In this document: positions 56,380 to 64,000 of the stretch, one piece after another | Numbering within the stretch: the stretch's first letter is position 1 | Layout of the letters: the number at the start of each line of letters is the position of its first letter | NCBI RefSeq assembly: GCF_000316685.1 | Contig: NC_019680.1 | Coordinates: forward strand, 1,179,501-1,243,500 | Length of the DNA: 64,000 bases | Direction: 5' to 3' | Origin: Synechococcus sp. PCC 6312 | GTDB lineage: Bacteria > Cyanobacteriota > Cyanobacteriia > Thermosynechococcales > Thermosynechococcaceae | Notes under the pieces: generated by a model | The model's database searches: none | Seen by the model: the letters and a program-made list of their open reading frames with translations, nothing else | What the model was told of the DNA's origin: nothing | Position numbers and translations under genes: made by a program

Positions 56380-57915
56380 GTGGAGTATCCCGCTGTGTTC
56401 CAGGCCTGGCCCCGTCTTGTTTTGAGTGGGATTTTGATCATTTTTCTGGCTATTTCTAGCTGTACTCGCAATGATCAAAGTCTTTCCAAGGTGTTGCAAG
56501 TTGGCCTGGAACCCACCTTTGCCCCCTTTGAGTTTCAACCTGGAGGAGGCGAGGTCGTCGGCTTTGATGTCGATTTAATGCGGGCGGTGGGTCAAGCCGT
56601 GGGCCTGGCGGTGGAATTCAAAACCATGAACTTTGATGGCCTGATTCCGGCTTTAGCGGTCGGACAAATTCAAGCGGCGGCCTCTGGGATTACGATTACG
56701 GCAGATCGGCTTGAGGTGGTGGATTTCTCCCGTCCCTACTTTGAAGCGACCCTTGCGATTGGGGTTTTACCGGCCAACCGTAACCTAAAAACCTTTAAGG
56801 ACTTAGCCGGTAAACGAATTGCGGTGCAAATTGGCACGGCTTCCGCAGACGAGGCTAAAAAAATCCCCAACGCCAATGTGATTATTTACGACTCCACCGA
56901 TTTGAGTATCCAATCCCTGATTAGTAAAAATGTCGATGCCATCATTAACGACACACCGACCTTGCTTTACAGCATTGCTCGCGGTGGATTCAGCCAAATT
57001 CAAGTCTTTCGGCAAGAAGAAACCAGACAATATTATGGAGTCGCCACCCAACAGCAATCTCCCTACCTAAAACTGATTAACCAAGGCCTGGACAAAATCC
57101 TTAAAGATGGTACCTATGACAAAATTTATACCCAGTGGTTCGAGTCCCCGGCTCCAGCCCTCCCAGCATTGGCCCCAGCCCAACAAGAAATGGTTTCCAC
57201 GCAATCAGGACTGTGGGATAGTCTGAAAATTGCCCTGCGTTCCGTTCCCGCCCTGCTCCAAGGCACTGTGATCACCCTCCAACTCACCACCGCATCCATT
57301 GTTTTGGGAATTGCGGGGGGCCTGGTTTTAGCCTTGGTGCGTTTATCTCAAAACAAATGGGGCCTGGGACTGAGTGCCATCTACATTGACTTTTTCCGGG
57401 GAACACCCCTGCTCGTCCAAATTTTTATGATCTACTTTGGGATTCCGGGAATTGTCCAAGGCCTGGGCTTAGATTTTAGTCCCGACCGCTTTGTCGCCTC
57501 TGTGGCCGCCCTCAGTTTGAATGAAGCCGCCTACATGGCCGAGATTTTACGCAGTGGCCTCCAAGCGGTCGAAAAAGGCCAACAGGAAGCGGCCGAATCC
57601 TTGGGGTTTAGTGGTTGGCAAACCTTACGTCATGTGGTCTTTCCCCAGGCCTTTCGGCAAATGGTTCCAGCCCTCGGGAATGAGTTTATTTCGATGCTCA
57701 AAAATACCAGTTTGGTGGCGGTGATTGGCTATGAAGAACTGTTTCGGAAAGGTCAGTTAATTGTCGCAGATGAGTATCGGCCCTTTGAAATTTACACCAC
57801 TGTCGCGATTATTTACTTGATCATGACTGTGATTGCGGCCCGCGGGTTTGATTATTTGGAATACCGGCTCTATCCTGACAAACAGCCCCACAAGATCATC
57901 ACCTCAGTTAAATAA
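56380..57915 (+). CDS. Fused amino-acid ABC transporter, binding protein plus permease (BgtB-like)
   Basis: 511 aa. A lipoprotein signal (LAISSC, lipidated Cys28) is followed by a periplasmic polar-amino-acid binding domain (LQVGLEPTFAPFEFQPGGGE through EWFESP-like TQWFESP, about residues 38-260). The membrane permease domain (residues 280-505) has the cytoplasmic EAA loop EAAESLGFSGWQTLRHVVFP. The Synechocystis protein BgtB has this same fusion and works with the ATPase BgtA on basic amino acids and glutamine. No ATPase gene is adjacent. The start is GTG at 56380. Confidence 0.9.
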   Translation: MEYPAVFQAWPRLVLSGILIIFLAISSCTRNDQSLSKVLQVGLEPTFAPFEFQPGGGEVVGFDVDLMRAVGQAVGLAVEFKTMNFDGLIPALAVGQIQAAASGITITADRLEVVDFSRPYFEATLAIGVLPANRNLKTFKDLAGKRIAVQIGTASADEAKKIPNANVIIYDSTDLSIQSLISKNVDAIINDTPTLLYSIARGGFSQIQVFRQEETRQYYGVATQQQSPYLKLINQGLDKILKDGTYDKIYTQWFESPAPALPALAPAQQEMVSTQSGLWDSLKIALRSVPALLQGTVITLQLTTASIVLGIAGGLVLALVRLSQNKWGLGLSAIYIDFFRGTPLLVQIFMIYFGIPGIVQGLGLDFSPDRFVASVAALSLNEAAYMAEILRSGLQAVEKGQQEAAESLGFSGWQTLRHVVFPQAFRQMVPALGNEFISMLKNTSLVAVIGYEELFRKGQLIVADEYRPFEIYTTVAIIYLIMTVIAARGFDYLEYRLYPDKQPHKIITSVK

Positions 57916-57929
57916 TCGCCGCCTCAGCA

Positions 57930-58574
57930 ATGACCCTTGGCCTGCTCATTTTTACCCGTCACCCTGAACCCGGCCGCAGCAAAACCCGGTTAATTCCGGC
58001 CTTAGGAGCCACAGGAGCCGCCCAACTCCATCAAACAATGGCCGAGCATACCCTTCACCAGGCCAGAACCTTTGCCCAAGCCATCCCTGAACCTCTGGAA
58101 ATTATGGTTTGGTTTACCGGGGGAGACTTAGCTCTGATGCAGACTTGGTTAGGAACCGGAATCAACTATCAAACACAACCAGAAGGAGACTTGGGAGCGC
58201 GATTGCTCTATGCCTTGGGCCACCACTTTCAAACCACTGACCACCCTGCCTTCGTGATCGGGACGGACTGCCCAGAATTAACCGTTCCCATCCTCACCCA
58301 GGCCCAAGCGGCATTAACCAATCATGATCTCGTCATTGGCCCAGCCCAAGATGGCGGCTATTACTTAATTGGCCTGAAAAAGCTCATTCCAGAATTATTT
58401 CAAAACATGGCCTGGGGTAGCGATCAAGTCCTGAGAAAATCCCTCACCATTGCCCAAGATTTAGGATTATCCACCGCTCTGTTACCCGAATTAACCGACA
58501 TTGATCGCCCCGCAGATTTACGCCATTTACACCAGGCCAGATTTGGAGATTGGCTTCCTCCGCAATCCGTATAG
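57930..58574 (+). CDS. DUF2064 / TIGR04282 glycosyltransferase-like protein
   Basis: 214 aa with an N-terminal nucleotide-binding pattern LLIFTRHPEPGRSKTRLIPA, the GTDCPEL metal-site motif and AQDGGYYLIGLKK. This is the DUF2064 family, whose members are nucleotidyl- or glycosyltransferase-like and in some organisms are linked to arsenosugar synthesis. The substrate here is unknown. It starts 14 bp after the transporter gene. Confidence 0.85.
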   Translation: MTLGLLIFTRHPEPGRSKTRLIPALGATGAAQLHQTMAEHTLHQARTFAQAIPEPLEIMVWFTGGDLALMQTWLGTGINYQTQPEGDLGARLLYALGHHFQTTDHPAFVIGTDCPELTVPILTQAQAALTNHDLVIGPAQDGGYYLIGLKKLIPELFQNMAWGSDQVLRKSLTIAQDLGLSTALLPELTDIDRPADLRHLHQARFGDWLPPQSV

Positions 58575-58628
58575 AAACTGAGATAATAAGCTTTAAAGAA
58601 ATATCGGAAATTCTTGAGCGGAGATGCC

Positions 58629-58847
58629 ATGAGTGAATTACTTGAGCAGGCGATAGCTAAATTACAAACCCTGCCTGAAAGTGAGCAAAATGCAGTCGCA
58701 ACAATAATTTTGGCGGAAATTGAGGATGAATAGCGGTGGGATGAAGCATTTTCTCGCTCCCCAGATACCCTTGCAAAACTCGCAGCCTCAGCAATGCTCG
58801 AGTATCATGCCGGTCAAACCCAAGAACTAGATCCAGAAACCTTGTGA
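58629..58847 (+). pseudogene. Antitoxin gene interrupted by an in-frame stop
   Basis: MSELLEQAIAKLQTLPESEQ through EIEDE (34 codons) is followed by TAG (58731-58733). The same frame then continues RWDEAFSRSPDTLAKLAASA and ends QTQELDPETL. The full reading matches a common cyanobacterial antitoxin layout, so the TAG is a nonsense mutation in the middle. Its natural stop (TGA) overlaps the toxin GTG by four bases. Either the 34-aa fragment still works, TAG is read through, or the antitoxin is dead. Confidence 0.7.
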
Positions 58848-59107
58848 AGTCACGCACTACTGCCCAGTTTTGGAAACTATTTGCTGATTTACCGCCACAT
58901 ATTCAACAACAAGCTCTTGCCACCTATCTTCAGTTTCAGAAAGATGCGAGCTATCCAAGTCTGCGATTTAAGAAAGTTCATCCTAACCTCGCCATTTATT
59001 CTGTCCGGATCACCAAAGACTATCGAGCAGTTGGAGAGTTAGCGGGAGATAGAGTGATTCGGTTTTGGGTAGGTACTCATGCAGACTACAACAGGTTATT
59101 GGGGTAA
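58844..59107 (+). CDS. RelE/ParE-superfamily toxin
   Basis: 87 aa beginning MKSRTTAQFWKLFADLPPHI and containing YSVRITKDYRAVGELAGDRV then FWVGTHADYNRLL, the RelE/ParE-type fold with its C-terminal basic and aromatic residues. It would act as a ribosome-dependent mRNA interferase or gyrase poison; the subfamily is not decided. It starts with GTG overlapping the antitoxin stop (GTGA), a classic coupled arrangement. The toxin frame is intact. Confidence 0.75.
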   Translation: MKSRTTAQFWKLFADLPPHIQQQALATYLQFQKDASYPSLRFKKVHPNLAIYSVRITKDYRAVGELAGDRVIRFWVGTHADYNRLLG

Positions 59108-59282
59108 GTAAAAATGAGGCCCGCTTGTATCGTTAGAAATTACTAAAACAAGGTAGGAAAAAGCTTTAAGAGGCAACGTAGCTCAAATAAATGCCCCCCG
59201 TGTAGTCTGAATAACCGAGATATTTTTCCGGCTTGTGGTTAAATTGTGGGCAACATTGCCGCCGATTGCGAGACTCCCAGCC

Positions 59283-61589
59283 ATGCCGTTGCCGTTCATC
59301 CAGGCCGATGCCATTTTATGGGGATTAGCCTTCATTGTTGGGCTGTACTTGGGGGGGGCGCCTTGGGGGTGGATCATTGCATTAGTCCTCGGACTTCTGA
59401 TCAGTGTTTGTCGTAACCAGGCCCCGATTTGGCCGAAATTTTGGCGGAGTTTGCCCCCAGGCCGGAGTTGGTTAATTGCCACCGGAATCACCTTATTAGC
59501 CATGGCCTATCTATTTTTACGAACCCCTAACCCTGGGGCGACAGATATTAGTCGGGTCGTGACTCGGCTAACGGCCATGGGGGCTGAACCCACAGTCATG
59601 GTTGAAGGTCATGTGGAAACCTATCCGCTCCTGAATCGGGCCGGGAAATATCGCTTTTTTATGGGGGTCAAACGCTATCAACATCTTCCACGGGATGGAG
59701 GAGAACCAATGCTCCAGGGCCAGGCCAGTGGGCGGTTATACGTCACCGTGCCAGAGGAGGCGGGTCAAGACATTCGGCCAGGCCAAACCGTTGCTATCAC
59801 GGGATTTCTTTATCAACCCAAAGCGGGCGGGAATGCCTTTTATCGGGCCTTTAACTTTCAACGGCAATTACAACTGGAACGTACCTTTGCCGGGTTGGCT
59901 GGCCGGGATGCAAAAATTCTCAAACCGGGTTCACCCTGGGGCCTGTGGGCTTTACGAGAGCGGATCTTCACGGCTCAAGGGGAAAAGCTGGGGCCAGAAT
60001 TGGGACCACTTTTGAGTGCCATGTTACTGGGCAGTCGGGCCGTTGGGGTTCCGGCGTTTATTGGAGATGCTTTCCGGCGGGTGGGCCTATCCCATGCCAT
60101 GGCAGCCTCAGGGTTTCAGACCTCCATCATCCTGGGGTTAGTCATGGTGCTGGCCCGACCCTTGCCCAAAAGTCGCCAGTTACAAATCGGTGGGGCGGCC
60201 CTGATTGTCTTTGCTGGTCTGAGTGGGTTTGCTCCCTCGGTCATGCGAGCCGTGCTGATGGGATTAGCAGGCCTGGTCGCCTTAGCTGGGGATAGTAAAA
60301 ACCAACCTGCTGCCTTACTCTTAGCCATTGCCGTGATCATGCTCCTTGTCAATCCCCTCTGGAGTGAAGATTTAGGCTTTCAGCTCAGTTTTTTGGCCAC
60401 CTTGGGCTTGATTGTCTCCGCTGCGGCCATTGAAGCAAGGCTCAGTTGGCTCCCCGGCCCGCTGGCAAATTTAACCGCAATTCCCTTAGCCGCCAATATT
60501 TGGATATTTCCCTTAGCCCTGGCTATCTTTGGGGTCTTTCCCACCTATGGCCTGATTGTGAATGTGATTACGACCTTTTTGCTGTCCCTGATGACGGTGG
60601 GCAGTTTTATCAGTGGCCTGGGTGCCGTAATTTGGCCAACCTTGGGGGCACTCTTGGCCTGGGTCATGTATTATCCCACGCTAATTTTGCTCTGGCTTGT
60701 AAACTTCTTTGGCAGCTTACCCTATAGTCTTTTGGCCTTAGGAGCCTTGGGCTGGACGCAAGTCTTTGCTCTCTATGGGTTAATCCTTCTGGTCTGGCTG
60801 CATCCCTGGTGGCAACGGCGGTGGATATTAGCCCTCGGTACTGGCCTGGGCCTGGTAATCGTCCCATTTTTACTATTACAAACCAATACGTTTCGGGTCA
60901 CGGTTCTCGATAGCACCCAAACCCCAATCATGGTGATCCAGCAACCTGGCGGCAATGTCGTGATCAATAGTGGGGACCTCAAAAACGCCGGGACATCCCT
61001 GGGATCTTTTCTGGCGGCACAAGGGATTAACCAAATTCATTGGGCTATTGCCACGACCCGTCAAAGTCGAGATCAAGGCGGTTGGGCTGATTTAGCCAAA
61101 GTAACCCCCATCACCCGCATCAGTGAAATTCCCACGGCCAGCAGTGATGAGGACTATCGGGAAATGGTCAGTAAACTACCCAGTGACAAACAGCCGCTCC
61201 GTTTGGATCAAGAAGCTCAACTGGGGGATGTGGCTCTCAAGTTGCTGCGGGCTGATCCGGCTGTGATCCAAATGACGATTAAAGGCAAGAAATGGCTGTT
61301 TATTAGTGAACCACCCCGATCCTTGGGACAATCTATTTGGTTACGGTCGGCAAATTTACCCAGGCCAGATGTCCTGTGGTGGTGGGGGCGTAAGTTTGAT
61401 CCCAATCTCCTAGACATTCTCCAACCCCAGGCCCTCGTTTTAACCACTGCCCAACTCCCACCGGCTGTGCAAGATCAACTGAAATCCCGCCGTATTTCTT
61501 ATTATTGGGCTGGTCAAGATGGGGCCGTTCAGTGGCAACCCAGTGGGCGATTTTTACCCAACCAAAATACTGGGGAGAGTGGCTTATAG
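59283..61589 (+). CDS. comEC: ComEC/Rec2-family competence protein with degenerate hydrolase domain
   Basis: About 768 aa. An N-terminal membrane and OB-type region (DUF4131), a competence core (PF03772-like) with AMAASGFQTSIILGLVMVLA and many helices, and a C-terminal domain corresponding to the metallo-beta-lactamase-like hydrolase. The last lacks the HxHxDH metal motif: the position after the GGNVVINSGD strand reads IHWAIATTRQSRDQ without the His cluster. DNA uptake through the membrane channel is the family role; strand degradation by this domain is doubtful here. ATG at 59283 is chosen; a GTG at 59235 is also in frame. Confidence 0.87.
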   Translation: MPLPFIQADAILWGLAFIVGLYLGGAPWGWIIALVLGLLISVCRNQAPIWPKFWRSLPPGRSWLIATGITLLAMAYLFLRTPNPGATDISRVVTRLTAMGAEPTVMVEGHVETYPLLNRAGKYRFFMGVKRYQHLPRDGGEPMLQGQASGRLYVTVPEEAGQDIRPGQTVAITGFLYQPKAGGNAFYRAFNFQRQLQLERTFAGLAGRDAKILKPGSPWGLWALRERIFTAQGEKLGPELGPLLSAMLLGSRAVGVPAFIGDAFRRVGLSHAMAASGFQTSIILGLVMVLARPLPKSRQLQIGGAALIVFAGLSGFAPSVMRAVLMGLAGLVALAGDSKNQPAALLLAIAVIMLLVNPLWSEDLGFQLSFLATLGLIVSAAAIEARLSWLPGPLANLTAIPLAANIWIFPLALAIFGVFPTYGLIVNVITTFLLSLMTVGSFISGLGAVIWPTLGALLAWVMYYPTLILLWLVNFFGSLPYSLLALGALGWTQVFALYGLILLVWLHPWWQRRWILALGTGLGLVIVPFLLLQTNTFRVTVLDSTQTPIMVIQQPGGNVVINSGDLKNAGTSLGSFLAAQGINQIHWAIATTRQSRDQGGWADLAKVTPITRISEIPTASSDEDYREMVSKLPSDKQPLRLDQEAQLGDVALKLLRADPAVIQMTIKGKKWLFISEPPRSLGQSIWLRSANLPRPDVLWWWGRKFDPNLLDILQPQALVLTTAQLPPAVQDQLKSRRISYYWAGQDGAVQWQPSGRFLPNQNTGESGL

Positions 61590-61791
61590 AACCCATTTGG
61601 GGTCAACCTGTGTGTTGCTACTTGTCGTCAGAGGAGTTGAACAAAACAAAGATTTAGCTTAGCCAGATCATGATCGGGAGTTTTCAACACCTCCGATAGA
61701 CTACGTCAACATAAGTTCTTGGCTAAACTGTGTGGTGATTTTCACATGGACTCTAGCCCTATGTGGCAAATTTCTGAAGATTTAGCCGAAA

Positions 61792-63447
61792 TTAGCCCTG
61801 CCAGACAAACACTTTGGCTTCGTATTCTGCCAAGTCAATCATCATGTTGTCGGCCCCAGACTCAACATCATAATCGCCTGTCCATTCGTGCCAGGTTCCA
61901 TTGGCTGGGAAGTGAGGAACGGTATAGCCAGCCCAGAAGTTACCCGAAAAATTAGCAACAACAACAACCCGTGAGCCTTCCTCATTCCAGCGCGTGTAAG
62001 CAAGCACTTGTGAGTTAGGATCTTCGTGAAAAAAGTCAATATTTTCCACATACAAAGCCTGATTGTTTTTCCGCAGATGAATCAGCCCTTTATAGTATTC
62101 AAACAATTCCCCATTTAGATCATTATCTAACAGTGCCCATTCAACTTTTGCTTGCTCTTGGGTGTTATGTTTATACTCACCAAATTCTTCTCCCATCCAA
62201 ATCAAGGGCACACCCACCGCCGTCATCAGGATCGCCGCACCCAACTTCGCTCGCTTAAAGGCTTCATCATTAAAGATATTTCGATTGCCCAATTCTGCCA
62301 GGATATGATTGTGGTCGTGATTGGTTAGATAATTAACAACATTAGTTGTCCCCATAAACCCTTTTCGCTTGCAGTCAATCACATCCTTAAGCTGTTCGAT
62401 ATCAAACATATCGCCGCAGATGTGGCCGGTAATTACAGAACGAAAACTATCGTGCCAGCACCCATCCATCGGGCCATCGACATTTGTGATACTAGTTGTC
62501 TCTGGAATATGTTCGGCAATGTTATAAAATGGCTTAACTCCGGCTGTTTTTTTAGTTTCGGCAACGATCCAATGCATAAAGTCATAATTAGCAATTTGCC
62601 GGGCTGCATCGTAGCGAATGCCATCCACATGATATTCTTCAATCCAATAGCGAACAACATCACCAATGAATGTCCAGGCCGGTTTAACATCTAGGTTTTC
62701 ATCATAAAAGTCATAATTAAATTCTGGCCCCCAGTTGTTATCAGGATCCCGGGGAGAATGATGGTACCAGTAATCATGGTCAATTTGTGTCAGGGGACTA
62801 GACGATTCTGAGTGATTGTAAATCCCATCCATGATGACCCGAATCCCGCGGGCGTGACATTCATCAATCAGATTTTTTAACTCGTCCGTTGAGCCGTAAC
62901 TTGATTCTGCAGCAAAAAAGTAACGCGGGTTATACCCCCAGCTATAATCCCCCGGATATTCTTTGAGCGGCATCAGTTCAATGGCATTAATACCCAGGTC
63001 AGCAAGAAAATCTAACTTTTCGACAACGTGTTTATATTTACCGCGCACATAGCGGTCTGGTTCGCCCCCAGAAAAGTCAGCCACGTGCAGTTCATAAATG
63101 ACTAACTCGCGATCGCTGGGCAAGGGTTTATCGTCATGTTTCCAAATGTAGGTATCAACAATTTTTTTGCCATTTTTGATTTGGACAACCCCATTTTGAG
63201 TCGAATTATCAATATCTGTGGCATAGGGGTCAACAACCTCTAACCATTGATCCGGCTCGACAAACCAGCTTTTTGACTGAACCCGGAATTTATAGTGATA
63301 GGTGCCATCCTCCAGCTCAACTTGAGCGCGGAAATAGCCATCTTCTCCTTGTTGCATTGGAATATCTTCCCAGGCCGAGAATGACCCAATCAAGGCGACT
63401 GCTTTGTTGTAGGGGGCAAATAATTGAAATTCAATCGGGTGTGTCAT
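61792..63447 (-). CDS. GH13 alpha-amylase family enzyme with CBM48 N-terminus
   Basis: About 551 aa. The N-terminal CBM48 domain (FQLFAPYNKAVALIGSFSAW) is followed by a (beta/alpha)8 barrel: MDGIYNHSE, GIRYDAARQIANYDF (nucleophile Asp), FYNIAEHIPE (acid/base Glu), LTNHDHNHI (third acid). The C-terminal beta domain ends YEAKVFVWQG. The layout resembles GlgB/GlgX/TreZ relatives; the exact specificity (alpha-glucan hydrolase or branching type) cannot be decided by eye. The start ATG at 63447 has AGGGGA just upstream; the frame extends 24 bases further. Confidence 0.88.
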   Translation of the reverse strand: MTHPIEFQLFAPYNKAVALIGSFSAWEDIPMQQGEDGYFRAQVELEDGTYHYKFRVQSKSWFVEPDQWLEVVDPYATDIDNSTQNGVVQIKNGKKIVDTYIWKHDDKPLPSDRELVIYELHVADFSGGEPDRYVRGKYKHVVEKLDFLADLGINAIELMPLKEYPGDYSWGYNPRYFFAAESSYGSTDELKNLIDECHARGIRVIMDGIYNHSESSSPLTQIDHDYWYHHSPRDPDNNWGPEFNYDFYDENLDVKPAWTFIGDVVRYWIEEYHVDGIRYDAARQIANYDFMHWIVAETKKTAGVKPFYNIAEHIPETTSITNVDGPMDGCWHDSFRSVITGHICGDMFDIEQLKDVIDCKRKGFMGTTNVVNYLTNHDHNHILAELGNRNIFNDEAFKRAKLGAAILMTAVGVPLIWMGEEFGEYKHNTQEQAKVEWALLDNDLNGELFEYYKGLIHLRKNNQALYVENIDFFHEDPNSQVLAYTRWNEEGSRVVVVANFSGNFWAGYTVPHFPANGTWHEWTGDYDVESGADNMMIDLAEYEAKVFVWQG

Positions 63448-63732
63448 AAAGTCCCCTATGGTAAAAAGCATTGATTGGAATCAATATTGACCTGCGATCT
63501 AAAACCTTTTTCAAACTTGGGAAATGTAGGGGAATAAGGCACACTGCATCCGTCAATTCTATCGTCTCTCGATTCGTTGGTGATTGCTGAGAAAATTGTG
63601 GGGGCTTCAACGTTCGTACTATCTTTGCTGATAAAGTTCGCGTTTGATTGACAGCCATCCCAGGCCCTGATGGGTAAACCCTCGTTGAGTCAAAGGCCGC
63701 CAGAGATACCAAATGCATTCTATAAAAAGGGC

Positions 63733-64000
63733 TTAGGCGGCCAAGTGGGTTTCTACGGAGGTCACTAACTGGCTAGTCCAATGCTCAGCCAAGGTAGCCG
63801 AAACCGCCTCCACCATGACCCGAATGACCGGTTCTGTGCCCGAAGCCCGGACGAGAATCCGCCCTTGATCGCCCATGTCAGCGGTGGCTTGTTCAATCAG
63901 GGTTTGGAGCGGTTGACAGTCTTGCCAGGCCAGGCGGCGTTCCCGATCCATCACGGGGACATTGCGGAGAATTTGGGGATAGGACTCAAAACTGGCATCC
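63733..64000 (-). CDS. glmM: Phosphoglucosamine mutase, C-terminal part
   Basis: 3' end of a minus-strand gene that continues past the window edge. The in-frame reading starts [20 protein letters not shown] and contains [20 protein letters not shown], the phosphate-binding loop of the GlmM/phosphohexomutase C-terminal domain. It converts glucosamine-6-P to glucosamine-1-P for peptidoglycan and LPS precursors. A phosphomannomutase is an alternative, but VRASGTEP with IRVMVEA favours GlmM. The catalytic Ser is outside the window. Confidence 0.88.
   Translation of the reverse strand, partial: DASFESYPQILRNVPVMDRERRLAWQDCQPLQTLIEQATADMGDQGRILVRASGTEPVIRVMVEAVSATLAEHWTSQLVTSVETHLAA

Noticed and set aside
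63448-63732. Open frame of 95 codons on the minus strand between glmM and the GH13 gene
   Set aside because: It overlaps the GH13 start in another frame, has no family features and no ribosome-binding site; it is best left as intergenic.

Overview
This 64 kb window is chromosomal DNA from a cyanobacterium. The RNA polymerase beta' chain is split into separate rpoC1 and rpoC2 genes, which is diagnostic. A group 1 sigma factor with an acidic N-terminus, a fused CbiG-CobJ cobalamin enzyme, a BgtB-like fused amino-acid transporter, a monothiol glutaredoxin and an Anbu peptidase all fit. The palindrome CCAGGCCTGG and its half CCAGGCC/GGCCTGG are scattered very densely through the housekeeping genes. 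The usual cyanobacterial octamer GCGATCGC is almost absent (two copies noticed). This points, as inference only, to a unicellular lineage near Thermosynechococcus or Synechococcus PCC 6312.

Layout. At 0-6.8 kb: a partial L,D-transpeptidase, Anbu, grxD, an EI24/CysZ-like membrane protein, accC, tRNA-Thr(GGU), ruvB and an inositol-monophosphatase-family gene. At 6.8-10.1 kb: an AT-rich accessory island. It holds decayed antitoxin genes, one intact 58-aa small gene, and a three-gene minus-strand cassette (a TIGR04255-type protein followed by two unknown proteins). At 10.1-17.4 kb: a copper P-type ATPase, purU, a DUF29 fragment, a conserved unknown, an atypical response regulator and a DUF697-like GTPase. 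At 17.4-22.1 kb: the str operon (rpsL-rpsG-fusA-tuf-rpsJ). At 22.4-24.1 kb: a Ser/Thr kinase. At 24.3-33.6 kb: rpoB-rpoC1-rpoC2. Clear sigma-70 type promoters with 18-bp spacers precede rpsL and rpoB.

At 33.8-38.7 kb: an SDR enzyme, a DUF4253-like protein, a SIMPL protein, an ABC-2 permease, a DUF1565 parallel-beta-helix protein and a small secreted protein. At 39.0-43.3 kb: a second accessory island. It has a single-chain nuclease-methylase-specificity restriction enzyme translationally coupled to a MntA/HepT-type pair, followed by a decayed second copy of the restriction gene's last 38 codons. At 43.3-51 kb: plsX-fabH, an FHA-PrsW protein, a lipoate-ligase-like gene, sigA, a methyltransferase and aroB. 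At 50.9-52.2 kb: an orphan antitoxin-like gene and a GIY-YIG protein. At 52.2-55.5 kb: cobJ and cobB. The cobB interdomain linker carries ten tandem 42-bp repeats, and its 3' end lies in one of two copies of a MITE-like element. At 55.5-64 kb: a DUF3592-like protein, a fused amino-acid ABC transporter, a DUF2064 protein, a toxin-antitoxin pair with a nonsense mutation in the antitoxin, comEC, a GH13 enzyme and the 3' end of glmM.

Most of the window is core information processing, lipid synthesis (accC, plsX, fabH) and cofactor metabolism. The novelty is concentrated in the two accessory islands, the cobB repeat expansion and the MITE-like pair. All family calls come from reading motifs by eye; no database search was run.
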